NCBI GenBank assembly: GCA_014529385.2
Contig: CM043971.1
Location: 83,466,340 to 83,530,339 of the forward strand
Length of the DNA stretch: 64,000 bases
Source of the DNA: Adiantum capillus-veneris
Lineage: Eukaryota > Streptophyta > Polypodiopsida > Polypodiales > Pteridaceae
Direction of reading: 5' to 3'
Every line of letters starts with the position of its first letter. Positions within the stretch are counted from its first letter, which is position 1. Made by a program: the position numbers and the translations under genes. The notes below the pieces were generated by a model. That model saw nothing but the letters and a program-made list of their open reading frames with translations. It had not been told where the DNA came from and made no database searches. Positions 35,832-46,440 of the stretch are shown here, one piece after another.

Positions 35832-36203
35832 TTATAGATAATTGTTTCCCCAATCTTGGATAAGCTGTACCTGTCGCATGAAAGGTCTTCTCAATATAAT
35901 TTCATAATTGAGTTTTTTCCCAAAGTCTACTATGGCAAAAGTGTGGTGATATTCAATTCCACTGGAATTAACTATCACTTTTTCAAGCAGCCCTAATGGT
36001 CTCTCAATGTGCCCGTCAACCAATTGCAATTTCATTCGATTTTGTCTAATGGCTGGTTGTCCCCAGGATTCCCATACTGCTTTCGTGGCTATGGCTATGC
36101 TTGCTCCACTATCCAGTATTGCCATGGTTTCAATGTCATTATATATCACTAGAAGGGTGGTGTTTCCTTCTTCCCCTTCGTAATATTGTCCAACTTTGTT
36201 CAT
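35832..36203 (-). pseudogene. Element 5 first retropepsin
   Basis: 123 residues: NKVGQYYEGEEGN, the active site AILDSGASIAIATK (D-S-G-A intact), SGIEYHHTFAIVDFG, and IILRRPFMRQ (ILG changed to ILR) near the end. Same design as the element 4 protease and as the fragment at 46085-46440. It lies upstream of RT, the normal Ty3/Gypsy position. Confidence 0.82.
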
Positions 36204-36303
36204 TGGAATAGATCAAATCTCTTTGTTGTCGACACATTTCATTTTTCAAATTTTCAAAATTTTTTGAGATTAGCCCCGTAATCCCCACCTTCTCTAGGGT
36301 TTT

Positions 36304-38258
36304 CTATAGATCATCCCATAAATATGGTCTGAGGTTTAACAGTTCTCCCAAGGTAAGAGTGCATTGGATGGGTATAGACATGATTGAATGAATGTTGTCT
36401 ACTTCTACGGTCTGTTCAGCTCTTTTTACTTGAGTAGTCTTACACACTATGGATTCATTTTCGTTATCTCCCAAGTAAGAGGGTAATGTTTTCAAGGTCA
36501 ATGGTTTCGACATTCCTGAAGCTTCAGATCCACAATCCCCATACAAGGATTGTACATCCATATTCATATCACAAGGTAGGTATCCAATCAAACTTCCTCT
36601 ATAGGAGCTGACTTTAGAGTTAGGCTCCCATCATTGATCTCTCTAACTTTTTTCCATAACTATCCTGGTCAGTCTTCCTCTACGAATGGAATTCCGTCTA
36701 AGGCACCTTCGTTGTCCAGCACTATAAGTTCTGGTTCTTTTGTTTCAAGGTGGGGTTCTGCCACCACATTGGGTTTTCTTTAGTTTCTCTTACCACAAGC
36801 TCTTCAGATTTTGTGATACTTTCAAGCTTGGGTTTTGTTTTTCCAGCATTTCTTGCGTGATTCTTACCAAATTTTGATAAGCTTCCAGCTTAGCTTCTTC
36901 CATGTCTTGAGAAGGATAGTTTTTCCATTTGTTTTCCATGTTTTGGCCTGGTTGGTAGGATTCCAAGGCTGCATTAATAGGCTCAAAAATTTTATCAACC
37001 AAAATGGATCCTCCAGATTTCACGGTTGTTTCCTTGATTTCACTTCCAATTTCTTTCACCTTTTCCTAGAATAGCTTTTTTGCTTTCTCCTCGATTTCAA
37101 TCCGTTGTTTTTGTTTTCTCATCTCATATCTTTTGCTTCTGCTTCTTTTGATCCTTTGAAAGGAAACTTTTGTATTTTCCAAATCATCAGATGTTTCTTT
37201 TTCTTCGCCTGGGCTCTAGTAATTACCTTGATTGGAACAATCGATTCAGTCTCTGATGAGCTACTAGGTATCACTTGGACTACATTTACTATTGTTTTAC
37301 CCTTGTTTAAGGGATTTTTAGGACAATCTTCCAAAAAGTGTCCTCCCTTTTTGCAACATTGTATGCAATAGACTTCAATTGGCTTGAGTTTTTTGTCAGG
37401 CTCTGGACATTCATTTTTCCAATAATCATCTGCACCACAGTTGTGACAGTTTCCCATTCTTGGCTTAATCATGGGTCTTACCATGGGAGGTCGGACACCT
37501 TGATTAGCTACATAATACATTGGTGCGAGCTCTGGTGGAGCATAAGTCACGGTTTCTTCCATTGGTGGTGGATGTGAATTATACCAATATCCTTCTACCA
37601 TTATTGTAGATGGACTAGGCTCCGCATAGAGTGTAACAGGCACTAATGCTTGTTCATCTATGACTCCTTTGGAGTGCATGTACTTTACACGCACTGCATT
37701 ATGTCCTGGGTACAAAGGTTGTTGACCCAACACAGGTTGAGGTCTTTCCATACCCATTGGTGGTCTTTGAGCTTGGGCCATATTAGGTTGATATATGTAC
37801 ATGGGTTGTCCTTGTGGCCTCATATGCACGTACTGAACATTCCCATCATACTTTGGTCAGAAGTAGCACTCGTGGGTCTCATGTTTGGTCCATTTACCCT
37901 CAATTTCACACCATTTTTGTGGCCTAATTAGTTGTCCCTGTTGAGGTATCCCTTGTCGTGGTCCCCTCATAGGTGGTTTTTGCATGTTGTTTATCATGTC
38001 GTTCATCCTTTTGAGCATATCTTCTATGGCTGAAAGTGGTGTTGCAGCAGTCATTTGAGCTTGAGCTATCTCTATGAGACTTTTGCACATTTTGAGTCTA
38101 TGTTTTTCAAATTTTGGGTAAAGATATGTCAACCATCTCTGTTCTAGTGTCTGAATGGTTTTCAGTCTATTTGCATAAGCTTGTAATAGAGCCTCTAAGG
38201 GCTCTATAGCTTATCAGCTAGGACTGAACACCTCCTATTGATGTCTTGGATGACACCC
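36304..38258 (-). pseudogene. Element 5 gag, fragmented
   Basis: Open pieces are 38132-37857, 37829-37119, 37059-36790 and 36591-36304. The N-terminal piece has a helical EDMLKRMNDMINNMQ stretch. The main piece has a Pro/Met/Tyr-rich region and two Cys knuckles: CHNCGADDYWKNEC, where His is replaced, and CIQCCKKGGHFLEDC with CX2CX5HX4C spacing. The second is nearly the same as the element 3 knuckle. A possible TLGELLNLRPYLW motif precedes the protease. No capsid core is recognised, so part of gag may be lost. Confidence 0.6.
38250..38258. repeat. MITE target duplication, left (GATGACACC)
   Basis: Matches 38494-38502 exactly. Confidence 0.85.
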
Positions 38259-38493
38259 TCTGGGGGTCCACCTAAAAAATGTAGGTCTAGCACATGATTT
38301 TACCCGGAGGAGTTTTTATATACCAAAGAGTTACGAAATTGCACGTACAAGAGGGGTATAAAAATGGAAAATTAAAAAAAGCTACAATTTATGAAGGAAG
38401 AGTCTTTTAATTCATGATAAAGTGTGTGTAGAGGGGTTTTAAAAATACCTCTTAAACGCACATGCTATGGGTATTGAAAGGTGGACCCCCTGG
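38259..38493. mobile_element. MITE, 235 bp, Mutator-like
   Basis: Terminal inverted repeats around GGGGGTCCACCT / AGGTGGACCCCC are flanked by a perfect 9-bp duplication, a size typical of Mutator-like elements. There is no coding capacity. Related copies are at 49261-49511 and, decayed, at about 44200-44402. It sits at the 5' end of element 5 gag. Confidence 0.82.
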
Positions 38494-38502
38494 GATGACA
38501 CC
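38494..38502. repeat. MITE target duplication, right (GATGACACC)
   Basis: Matches 38250-38258. Confidence 0.85.
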
Positions 38503-38698
38503 GCTCCTCCTGTTTTCTCTTTGTTTTCCTTTTCATGTTTTAGCTACTCTTCCTCGCCTCTCAACTTGCACACGCTAGCTCAAGTCCTACCATCTCAGTA
38601 GTGATCTATTTTATTCTATGTACAGTGCCATATATGGGGTTCAAGCTCTTGACCTCATGGCCCCATCCACTTGACTCTTCCAACTAAGTTATGTATGG

Positions 38699-38760
<62 letters not shown>

Positions 38761-40145
38761 CCCTTTAAAATTTTGATCACTTACCTCTTGCCAGTACAAG
38801 CCAAATGCAATTTTTAGTTCTCTTCACAAGCTTAGCAACATACCAAATTCCATCCTACTTGTTTGTCAATATTACACTTTTTGCATTCCTCTTCCACTTA
38901 CCCAAGGTTGTCTTCTCCTCAAGATTGCATATTACCTAGAGCTAAATAGTATCAAGAAGAATATTGCATAAACACCTTATTCTTGCATTTCTTAAAAAAA
39001 GCTATTTCAAGCACCCTTGTTTCTCTTTGCATGGGCATTTGATATTGGTGAAAAAAAACGAAGGGCAAAATTACATACCACAAAGCATTTTTTTGCTTAG
39101 AAAATCTAGTACGCAAGCTTCTCTTTTTCTACAATATGGTATGGGTAGTGTTTCCATTTATTCTCCAAGTTCTGTCCAAATGGAGAGAGAGAGAGAGAGA
39201 GAGAGAGGCTTTTATTCTCTTAAAGGCAATAATGTGGGGTCCAATGACTTGTATCAAATAAGAAAACAACTCTTGCAACTACCAATCCTCAGTACACCAT
39301 TAGGTTGGAAGACCTAGTGGATTTGATTTTCAAAAGTATGACACGTTCAATTTTGTTTCCTAGCAATGAAGGTCATGCCAAGAGTAATCACTAAAAATTT
39401 GACATGGAAACATGGAAACATGGAAATATGGCATTGTAAAGAACTCAAAATGAAAGACTTTCTCTCCATAATAAACACCAGCTTCTTTGTTCCCTTCATC
39501 TCCCTTATTGTGGCCATTCACATTCTCTTGTACCTCTTGACCCTATCCACCTAATCCTTCCACTTGTGGCTAGGTATTTGGTGATCATTGAGGCAGTAGA
39601 GCTAATCATGCTTATGCCATTTCATGTATTGCAATCCTTGTTTTGTCTAAGCATGCATCTTCCACGCATGAAAATCTCTGTCGCATAATTTTTAGCTTTA
39701 CCCACAAGCTACCTATTATGAAATTTTCCATGCACTAAACACCACTAGCTCGTCATTGAAGGAGTAACACGATCAATTGCAGCATACAAGTGGGAGTGAA
39801 TCCTCTTGAAACATTGGAGGTGTCAAATAGTTTAAGCATGCCAAACCTAGGAAATAATTGACATATACAATGGGTTTAGGTTGTCTCTCAAAAAGACAAA
39901 ACATGTGAGTCAAAATATATAGATCATCGGTTAATGAATCGACATATCGGTTGTTCTTGTAGTTCTCTTTAGAAATAGATGGACTTAGCTCCTTACACGA
40001 CCACAACAAAATAGTTTAATCTTGAATGTCTACATTAGAAACTCAGATATTTTCTTGCTGACAACCTGACACCAAGATTGCCTTGCCCTGCACAAAGAGA
40101 AAATATAGTGTTTCTCCTATCCAAAGAAATCTTATTAGAGAGCCT
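38503..40145. other. No gene seen; microsatellites only
   Basis: Holds (TC)n at 38700-38759, (GA)n at 39183-39208 and a short ACATGGAAAC array at 39400-39430. The element 5 5' LTR was expected here but not found. Confidence 0.6.
38700..38759. repeat. (TC)n microsatellite
   Basis: About 60 bases of TC dinucleotides. Confidence 0.97.
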
Positions 40146-40314
40146 TGTTGGGTATGCAAGCCCACTTCTCCGGTCTAGCTCGTGGGTACAAGCCCTATAG
40201 CATGCAGTTCACTTTCAGTTGCAAGTCAAGCTTTGCATGGCCTTTTTTGGCTTTATATATACATTGTAAGCATGATCAAGAAATAGAGTAGTGTGGTTTT
40301 TTACTGCTCTACCG

Positions 40315-40376
<62 letters not shown>

Positions 40377-40422
40377 GTTGCACCACAGTATCTCGCCATG
40401 CCTCCATAGCCTAAACCCATCA
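40146..40422 (+). repeat. Element 6 (Ty1/Copia) 5' LTR
   Basis: About 277 bp, starting TGTTGGGTATGC and ending CCCATCA just before a primer site. It contains (TC)n at 40317-40373. TGTTGGG is a frequent Copia LTR start. No 3' LTR was found, so the left border is inferred. Confidence 0.6.
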
Positions 40423-40440
40423 TATGGTATCAGAGAGAGG
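40423..40440 (+). other. Element 6 primer-binding site
   Basis: TATGGTATCAGAGAGAGG, matching the initiator Met tRNA site used by most plant Copia elements. Confidence 0.72.
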
Positions 40441-40997
40441 TTAGGCTTGTGCTCGGAGAAGCTTGGCAGGACCGCTGCCTACAGAGAAGAAAGCAAGCAT
40501 GCCGACCTGCAACAAATTTAAAAAAACACCATCAACCTGTTGGCCCTAGCCTTTTGGTGAGTTTTCGACACTTCAACTACTCCTAAATCGGCTCACAAAG
40601 CCCGCTGCAAACACCTTTGTCATCCACACCATCGGCAGCCCTCTGCTTCAGAAATCGCCAACTTTTTGCTTGATTTCACACTCAATTTAAAGTGTCCATC
40701 TCATTTGACACAAAGGGATAGTCACACCCTATTCACCCTCGACAAACTTTGATCCTCTGCTCGGTGCTCACAGTAGATAAGCCAGGTACTTTCGGAGGCT
40801 TATGTTCAAGGTGCATCTGTTGTAAATGAGTATTTAATGAATGCAGTTGCAACCACCTCTTTAAAGCGGTCCTAAAGGTTTGATTATTTTATATTACGGA
40901 TCCATTGATGCATTAAAATTATATAATCAAGATCGACGGGCATTACTTGCCTTTGCCAGCATAGCAAAAGGGCCAAACTATCCTTGGCATATCAAAT

Positions 40998-41520
40998 ATG
41001 GCCTCCAAGGTGGATAAATTCAACAGTATCGGTTTCCACACTTGGCATATCAAAGTTAAAGGTTATCTGATGCAAAAAAAACCTATGGAACGTGGTCAAA
41101 CCTCTCACACCCTACGAAGCAGGCACTACAGCTGCAATAACTCGAGCCCTCTCTGCCGAGCAACAAAGGAAAGACGAACAAGATTTTGGTATCATTCTAA
41201 CTTCCTTAGACGACAACTTTATTCATTATTTGGATGATGTTGATTCTTCAAGTGCTGCCTGGATAGAGTTAGAGAAGCTTTTCGGTGCCAAAGCTAAGTA
41301 TTCCAAAATGAGTTTAAAAATGGAATTATATTCTCTTTGCATACGTGAAGATGAAAACATTGCAGCTTTACCGAATAGATTGAAGAGCATCAAAACATAG
41401 CTTATGTTGAACCCCCTGTGCCAGATGAAGATTTGATAGCCATTTTTTTGGATAGTCTATTGGTAGAATTTCGTCAAATTGTCACTATGCCCCTAAGACT
41501 TGCCCTTTGGGCAAGCTAGA
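40998..41520 (+). pseudogene. Element 6 Copia gag, frameshifted
   Basis: Starts MASKVDKFNSIGFHTWHIKV, the typical start of plant Copia gag (F-x-G-x-N-F-x-x-W). A frame change near 41085 leads to the 102-residue piece 41092-41400, with ARALSAEQQRKDEQ, SSAAWIELEKLFGAK and LKMELYSLCIRE. It continues with VPDEDLIAIFLDSL and then decays. No zinc knuckle or pol was found downstream. Confidence 0.75.
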
Positions 41521-41560
41521 AGAAACAAGGCTTAGTCAACTTGCTTGGCTATTAAAGGTG

Positions 41561-41924
41561 TTTATATAATGAAAGGATTTTTGTAGTAGTTATTAATGTC
41601 AACAATGGGATATCAACAGCATAATGGACGGAATTACGCGATGCTAGAGATAGATAGATTTTTTTGGTCCACAGTGGTCAAATATGATCTATGGGACCAA
41701 AGATACATGTGATGTCCTGTTTGTGGGGCTGATAAGTGATTCTCAATGCTCAAGGATCGTGGTGATGAGAATCGCAATGAAGAGCCTGCAATGTGTCTGG
41801 GCAAGGAAAGTATGTAGGTCTAGGTCATGGCTAAAAATGTGAGTGAAGCAAGTTCGGATGTGAGAAAAAGCTCATAACTCTAGTAGTGTGTGGTACTCGG
41901 ACTCTTGAACTTGCACGCATGCGC

Positions 41925-41970
<46 letters not shown>

Positions 41971-42210
41971 TGTTTTTTCATGGTGCAAGAAATCACATGA
42001 GCATTCGTAATGTTATCAAATAACTTTGAGCTAATGCAAGCAAGCTCTTTAAAGCTTGTGACTTCTTTTGCTACTAGAAAGCCAACAGAAAGGCTTGATG
42101 CTACGAGCTACTGTGTGTTTCAAGGGGTTGGAAGAGCGTAGAGTGGGCAAGGAGGCACTGCCCTTCAATCCTCCCTCCTCTTTATTATATATCATGTGGT
42201 CACCACGCTT
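41561..42210. other. No gene seen
   Basis: Contains (GA)n at 41927-41968. Confidence 0.6.
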
Positions 42211-42408
42211 TCAAAGTCTAGCTTCATTGTCATTGTCGTTGTCGTTGTTGTCGTTGTGGTTGTCGTCGGCGTCAGCGTCAGCGTTATCGTCTTCGTCGTC
42301 GCAGCCACTTGAGGCCCACCAAGCAGTGGCGTAACCCATCACAGCAGCAGTCATCATAATTGCTACACTAAATGCTGCTCTGTTCCATCTCGACATCTCG
42401 TTGCCCAT
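42211..42408 (-). CDS. Possible small membrane protein with an Asp/Asn-rich tail
   Basis: 65 residues if started at the Met at 42408 (MGNEMSRWNRAAF). One hydrophobic segment (AAFSVAIMMTAAVMGYATAW) could span a membrane. It is followed by a highly acidic tail of repeated Asp-Asn and Asp-Ala, encoded by a TCG/TTG trinucleotide-like tract. A TATATATA box at 42440-42447 lies about 35 bases upstream of this ATG, which leaves almost no 5' leader. An upstream in-frame Met is at 42474. No family is recognised; the acidic tail could be just a translated trinucleotide repeat. Confidence 0.3.
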   Translation of the reverse strand: MGNEMSRWNRAAFSVAIMMTAAVMGYATAWWASSGCDDEDDNADADADDNHNDNNDNDNDNEARL

Positions 42409-42469
42409 TTTCCTCAATGCTCTCCTTCCACAAGAAAGCCTATATATACTAAATGTTTCTTGTGGTCGG

Positions 42470-42562
42470 TACAAAAATGGGGCTCATGGACATTCTTTAA
42501 AAAATTCCAAGATTATGTACAAAAATGGGGCTCATGGACATTCTAAAAAAAAATTCCAAAAA
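42470..42562. repeat. 47-bp tandem duplication
   Basis: The phrase TACAAAAATGGGGCTCATGG occurs at about 42470 and 42517, each followed by ACATTCT, an A-rich run and TTCCAA. Confidence 0.85.
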
Positions 42563-44199
42563 CACTTGCATAACGGTTTACGGAAATGGAATCATGAGTT
42601 AATAATCTTAAGCAGTGTTCGGGGAAATTGTGTCTCAACTTAACCTTGAGCAGGTTACAAATTCAAGACAGCCAATTTAGAGGAGAGTGAAGAGGAAAAA
42701 TGTTGCTTGGATTTTGCAAGGAAATAGAACAGATATAGCTAAAAATATAGTTTAATCTACAGATTTTCTACTTGAGGATTGGCATAAAGGGGATTTTGTA
42801 TGTTTGGGATAAAGGTTTTTCCAAAACATTGATATGAAATCCTAGAAGCAATGGGGATGACAACATCTTTCTATCCAAAATCTGCATCTACATCACCGTC
42901 TACTCACAAGGTATCCTCTCCCCTACTCCAAGAATCCAATTTCCATCTCATCTGATAACTATTTCCATCCCAATTCCTAGAAGCAGTGGGGATGACAACA
43001 TATTTCCATCCATAATCTAAATCTAGGTCACCATCAGCTCACAAGGTATCCTCTCCCCCACTCCAAGAATACAATTGTCATCTCCACATAGATAAAATAA
43101 AATTTAGGATACAAATTTTTAGCTTAAGGAATGGCTTAAAGGGATTCGAGAAGGCCTGGGATGAAGGATTTTTCCCAACTTTAATCTTAATTCCAAGAAG
43201 TAGTGGGGTTGACAACATCTTTTCATCTAAAATCTGCATCTAAGTCACCATCTGCTCACACAAGATATCCCCTTCCCCACTCCAATAATCCAACAACTGT
43301 CATCTCATCTGATCACTCTCTGTGAACAACATAAAAATGGAGATGTTTTGATGTCAACTACTAAGATTTTTCATCCCCTTCTTATTTGGCATGTGTATTA
43401 AAGGGACATTTTATGCACTTGTAGAATATGCTTGGTAAGTCAAGTATATAGCAGCATACATTGACATTTATTTGGAGTTATGCCAATAGCAATGTGGATA
43501 CTTGAACACATAGTTCAAGGCTGGTAATACTTTATTTACTTATATCATCCCTACCATCTTGTTGAAGTAGCTTTCACAAGAATCACATCCCATGGAAGAA
43601 CTAGGACACACTAGCCATACTTATCCCTGAAGACCTTTATCAATAGAATGACAAAGTGGTAGCACTCATTATTTACAGTGCACCTTTGAGAAAGTTCAGT
43701 GCATAACATGCATTAAAAAGGAATGGTATTTTAATTCACACATTTTATGTATTTTAAATTATTTTACTTATAGAAGGAGATTTTAATTAAAGATTAAAAA
43801 TTTTGCAATTTAAACAAGAAAAAAGGGTCATATTATTGCTTCACAATATGTAGGTACAGGGTTTTTTTAATAAAATTTGAATGCGCATGATATAGATGGT
43901 TTTTGATAAGTGCATCCCCCTTGAGTTATTTGTATTTTATGCTACTTTTTGATCCATCACCAATTTGTTTTTAGCATTCAAACGTTAGTAGATTTTTGTT
44001 TATCATATACATTCAATCTTGGTAGGTAATAGTTGATTATAGGATCTATAAATGATACACTGAATAATTTAGTATAAAGAAACTCTCAAAAACTCACTCC
44101 TAGTTGGTGGGGTTACTACATATATTATGTTGGTCAATCTTAAACATTTCCATCCATCATAAGTGTATTGAGTGACTCACACTTCTTCCATACCCCGAC
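42563..44199. other. No gene seen; includes an old tandem array
   Basis: Three diverged copies of a block containing AGTGGGGATGACAACAT begin near 42838, 42972 and 43190. The larger unit also carries a repeated GGATAAAGG(T)TTTTCC upstream phrase. The rest is AT-rich. Confidence 0.6.
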
Positions 44200-44402
44200 G
44201 AGTCAACTTAAAATATGTAATAGTAGCACGTGAATTCATCCGGAGGGGGGTTTTAAAATTTCAAAGAGTTACAAAATTGCATGTACAAGAGGGGCTAAAA
44301 AATGAAAAATTTAAAAATAACGACAAGTTTATGAATAAATAGAACATCTTTTTATTCATGGTGAAGTTTGTGTGTGGGGGGATTTTATAAATATCTCTTG
44401 AT
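44200..44402. mobile_element. Decayed MITE related to 38259-38493
   Basis: Shares the phrases ATCCGGAGGGG, AAAGAGTTACAAAATTGCA and GTACAAGAGGGG with the intact MITE in the same order. The left terminal repeat is degraded and the right one is lost. Confidence 0.6.
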
Positions 44403-44429
44403 TCTTCACTATTAAAGATGATGATAAGG

Positions 44430-44669
44430 TCTACAAGATGTAAGTGAAAAATATAACATAATAAGAACTATGTACAATGTCCAATGTTAAAGTGCTAGTG
44501 AGTGGGCTAGAAAGATAGGTGGCCATCACTCTCAGTAGGTAGACCATGTTGGTGAAGTCTAGATGTAGTACCAGTAGTGATGGTCCCTGTGTTTCCTACT
44601 TTGGGACAATGATAAATGTATGCAACCAGCCATCCAGATGTACCATGTTTTGATCTTGACATCTTAACA
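44430..44669 (-). repeat. Element 7 3' LTR (partial, left border unknown)
   Basis: Starts TGTTAAGATG on the minus strand directly after a polypurine tract. Its far end was not located, so the left coordinate is approximate. Confidence 0.4.
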
Positions 44670-45050
44670 CTCCCCCTCAAAGTCCATTGGTCATCCAAGC
44701 ATCACTTGAAATTGCCTCAACTTCTCTGTTCCCAAGGACTTTGTAAAGATGTATTCAACCTATTCGTCTATCCTCACATACCTAAAATGGATATCGCTAT
44801 CCAAGACCCTATCTCTGATGTAGTGGTAATGTACTTCAATGTGCTTTGTGCTCGCATGGAACATTGGGTTCCACACCAACTTTATGTAGATTCTATTTTC
44901 CACCATAACCTTGAAAATCTAAATTGAGGAAATACCTCACTCTTCTTCTTAATGAAGTTCACCCATACCTTCCTTGTATGGTCATCAATGAAGGTAACAT
45001 AAAACCTACATCCACCCACAGACATAGAATGCACTATCTCTAGAGTATCT
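44670..45050 (-). pseudogene. Element 7 (Ty1/Copia): integrase core fragment joined to the RNase H end
   Basis: On the minus strand the right part reads SVGGCRFYVTFIDDHTRKVW and IKKKSEVF, a Copia integrase core. The left part reads NPMFHASTKHIEVHYHYIRD and IFTKSLGN, the Copia RNase H C-terminus. They are joined near 44920 with the whole RT between them missing. The minus-strand purine run TGAGGGGGAG followed by TGTTAAGATG at 44669 marks the start of the 3' LTR. Confidence 0.72.
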
Positions 45051-45332
45051 CTATAAATTTTTTGCTTACATGCTTGTCATGAGGAAATTTTGCTTTTGCT
45101 TGATTTTCAAAGGGCAAGCTTCAAAGGGTGGTACTAAAATTAGTGTCCTTGACATTTCTTGTGAGGCACTTGTGGATGGTGTTTTGGCATAGTTTTTAAG
45201 TAACTTCTTGCAAAGAAAAACTTTTGCTAACATTGAAGAAAAATCTACAAGTGCTTTAACGGATTCTTGATTTAGTCTCTCGATGAATTTTTGTCTTCCT
45301 TTCACCAGCTCACATTGACTATATCATAAGTT

Positions 45333-45379
<47 letters not shown>

Positions 45380-45900
45380 ATGGTGTAGGTTTCTACCTCT
45401 CTCTCTAGCCGTGGCACTAAGGAACATTGCTAGAGAGAATATGCAAGAGGGCATTAGTATGGAGAAGTTGTAGAGGAATTTGGGCACCAAAAATAGCGTC
45501 CTCACCACTTTCATCATACATGGCAGCCCATTAATGCAAGCTTTAGCTGGTTGGGAGAGAAAAATTTAAACCATCAAGAGACTCCACATAGTTCTCACAT
45601 TGGATCTCAGCCCAAGAGTGTAGGTGTCAGTGGTCTGGAAGTGGGGGATGTGCACTAGGGGCAGCCCATTAATGCAAGCTTTAGCTGGTTGGGAGAGGAA
45701 ATTATAAACCATCAAGAGACTCCACATAGTTCTCACATTAGATTCAAGCCCAAGAGTGTAACATTGGATTCAAGCCCAAGAGTGTAGGTTCACTGGTTTG
45801 AAAGTGGGGGATGTGCACTAGGGGCATTCGCTACACAATTTTTTGCTTCGAATGCAACTGAGGATTGTGGAACCAAAAATTAGACAACATCCTTCAAACA
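45051..45900. other. No gene seen; tandem duplication and (TC)n
   Basis: (TC)n at 45335-45375. A ~138-bp unit starting GCAGCCCATTAATGCAAGC is duplicated (45522-45659 and 45660-45825); the second copy has a further internal duplication of about 28 bases. Confidence 0.75.
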
Positions 45901-46440
45901 TTTTTTACTTGTTTTATGGAGAGGGTATTGTGCACAATCTTCTTGTTGTAAATTTCCCAATTTAAAAGCCGCACACACCCACATTGGAGTGTATTTTCTT
46001 ATCCATTAGGACAATTTAGTTTTTGCTAAGGTTTCAAAGTCCAATTGTTGTATTGGTGTCCTCAAGACATCCTTATAGGAATGGTCCTTTAAATTTACCC
46101 TTGTAATTGCTCCAACTTGTTTTAGGTAAAGATAATCATTTTCCCAATCTTGGATCACTTGTATCTATCTCACGAATGGTCTTTCCAAGTTTCTTTCTAA
46201 AATCTACAATGGAAAAAGTGTGATGGTAGTCAATTCCATAGGAACCGACTATCACATTTTATTGTAAGCCCATCAGTTTCTCAATCTGTCCATCTGTCAT
46301 TTACAATTTCATCCTTGTTTGTCTAATTGTTGGTTTTTCCTAGGCTTCCTACAAATCTTTTGTTGCTATCGCAATGCCTGCTCCACTTTCGAGAATAGCC
46401 ATGGTTGTTATGTCCCATTGAACTATAAGATTACAGTTGT
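45900..46440 (-). pseudogene. Element 8: orphan Gypsy retropepsin fragment
   Basis: Minus strand: AILESGAGIAIATKDL, KPTIRQTRMKL, DGQIEKLMGL, then GIDYHHTFSIVDFRKKLG and DPRLGK. It lines up with the element 5 first protease over its whole length. The catalytic Asp is changed to Glu and several stops are present. No other domain of this element was found nearby. Confidence 0.7.
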
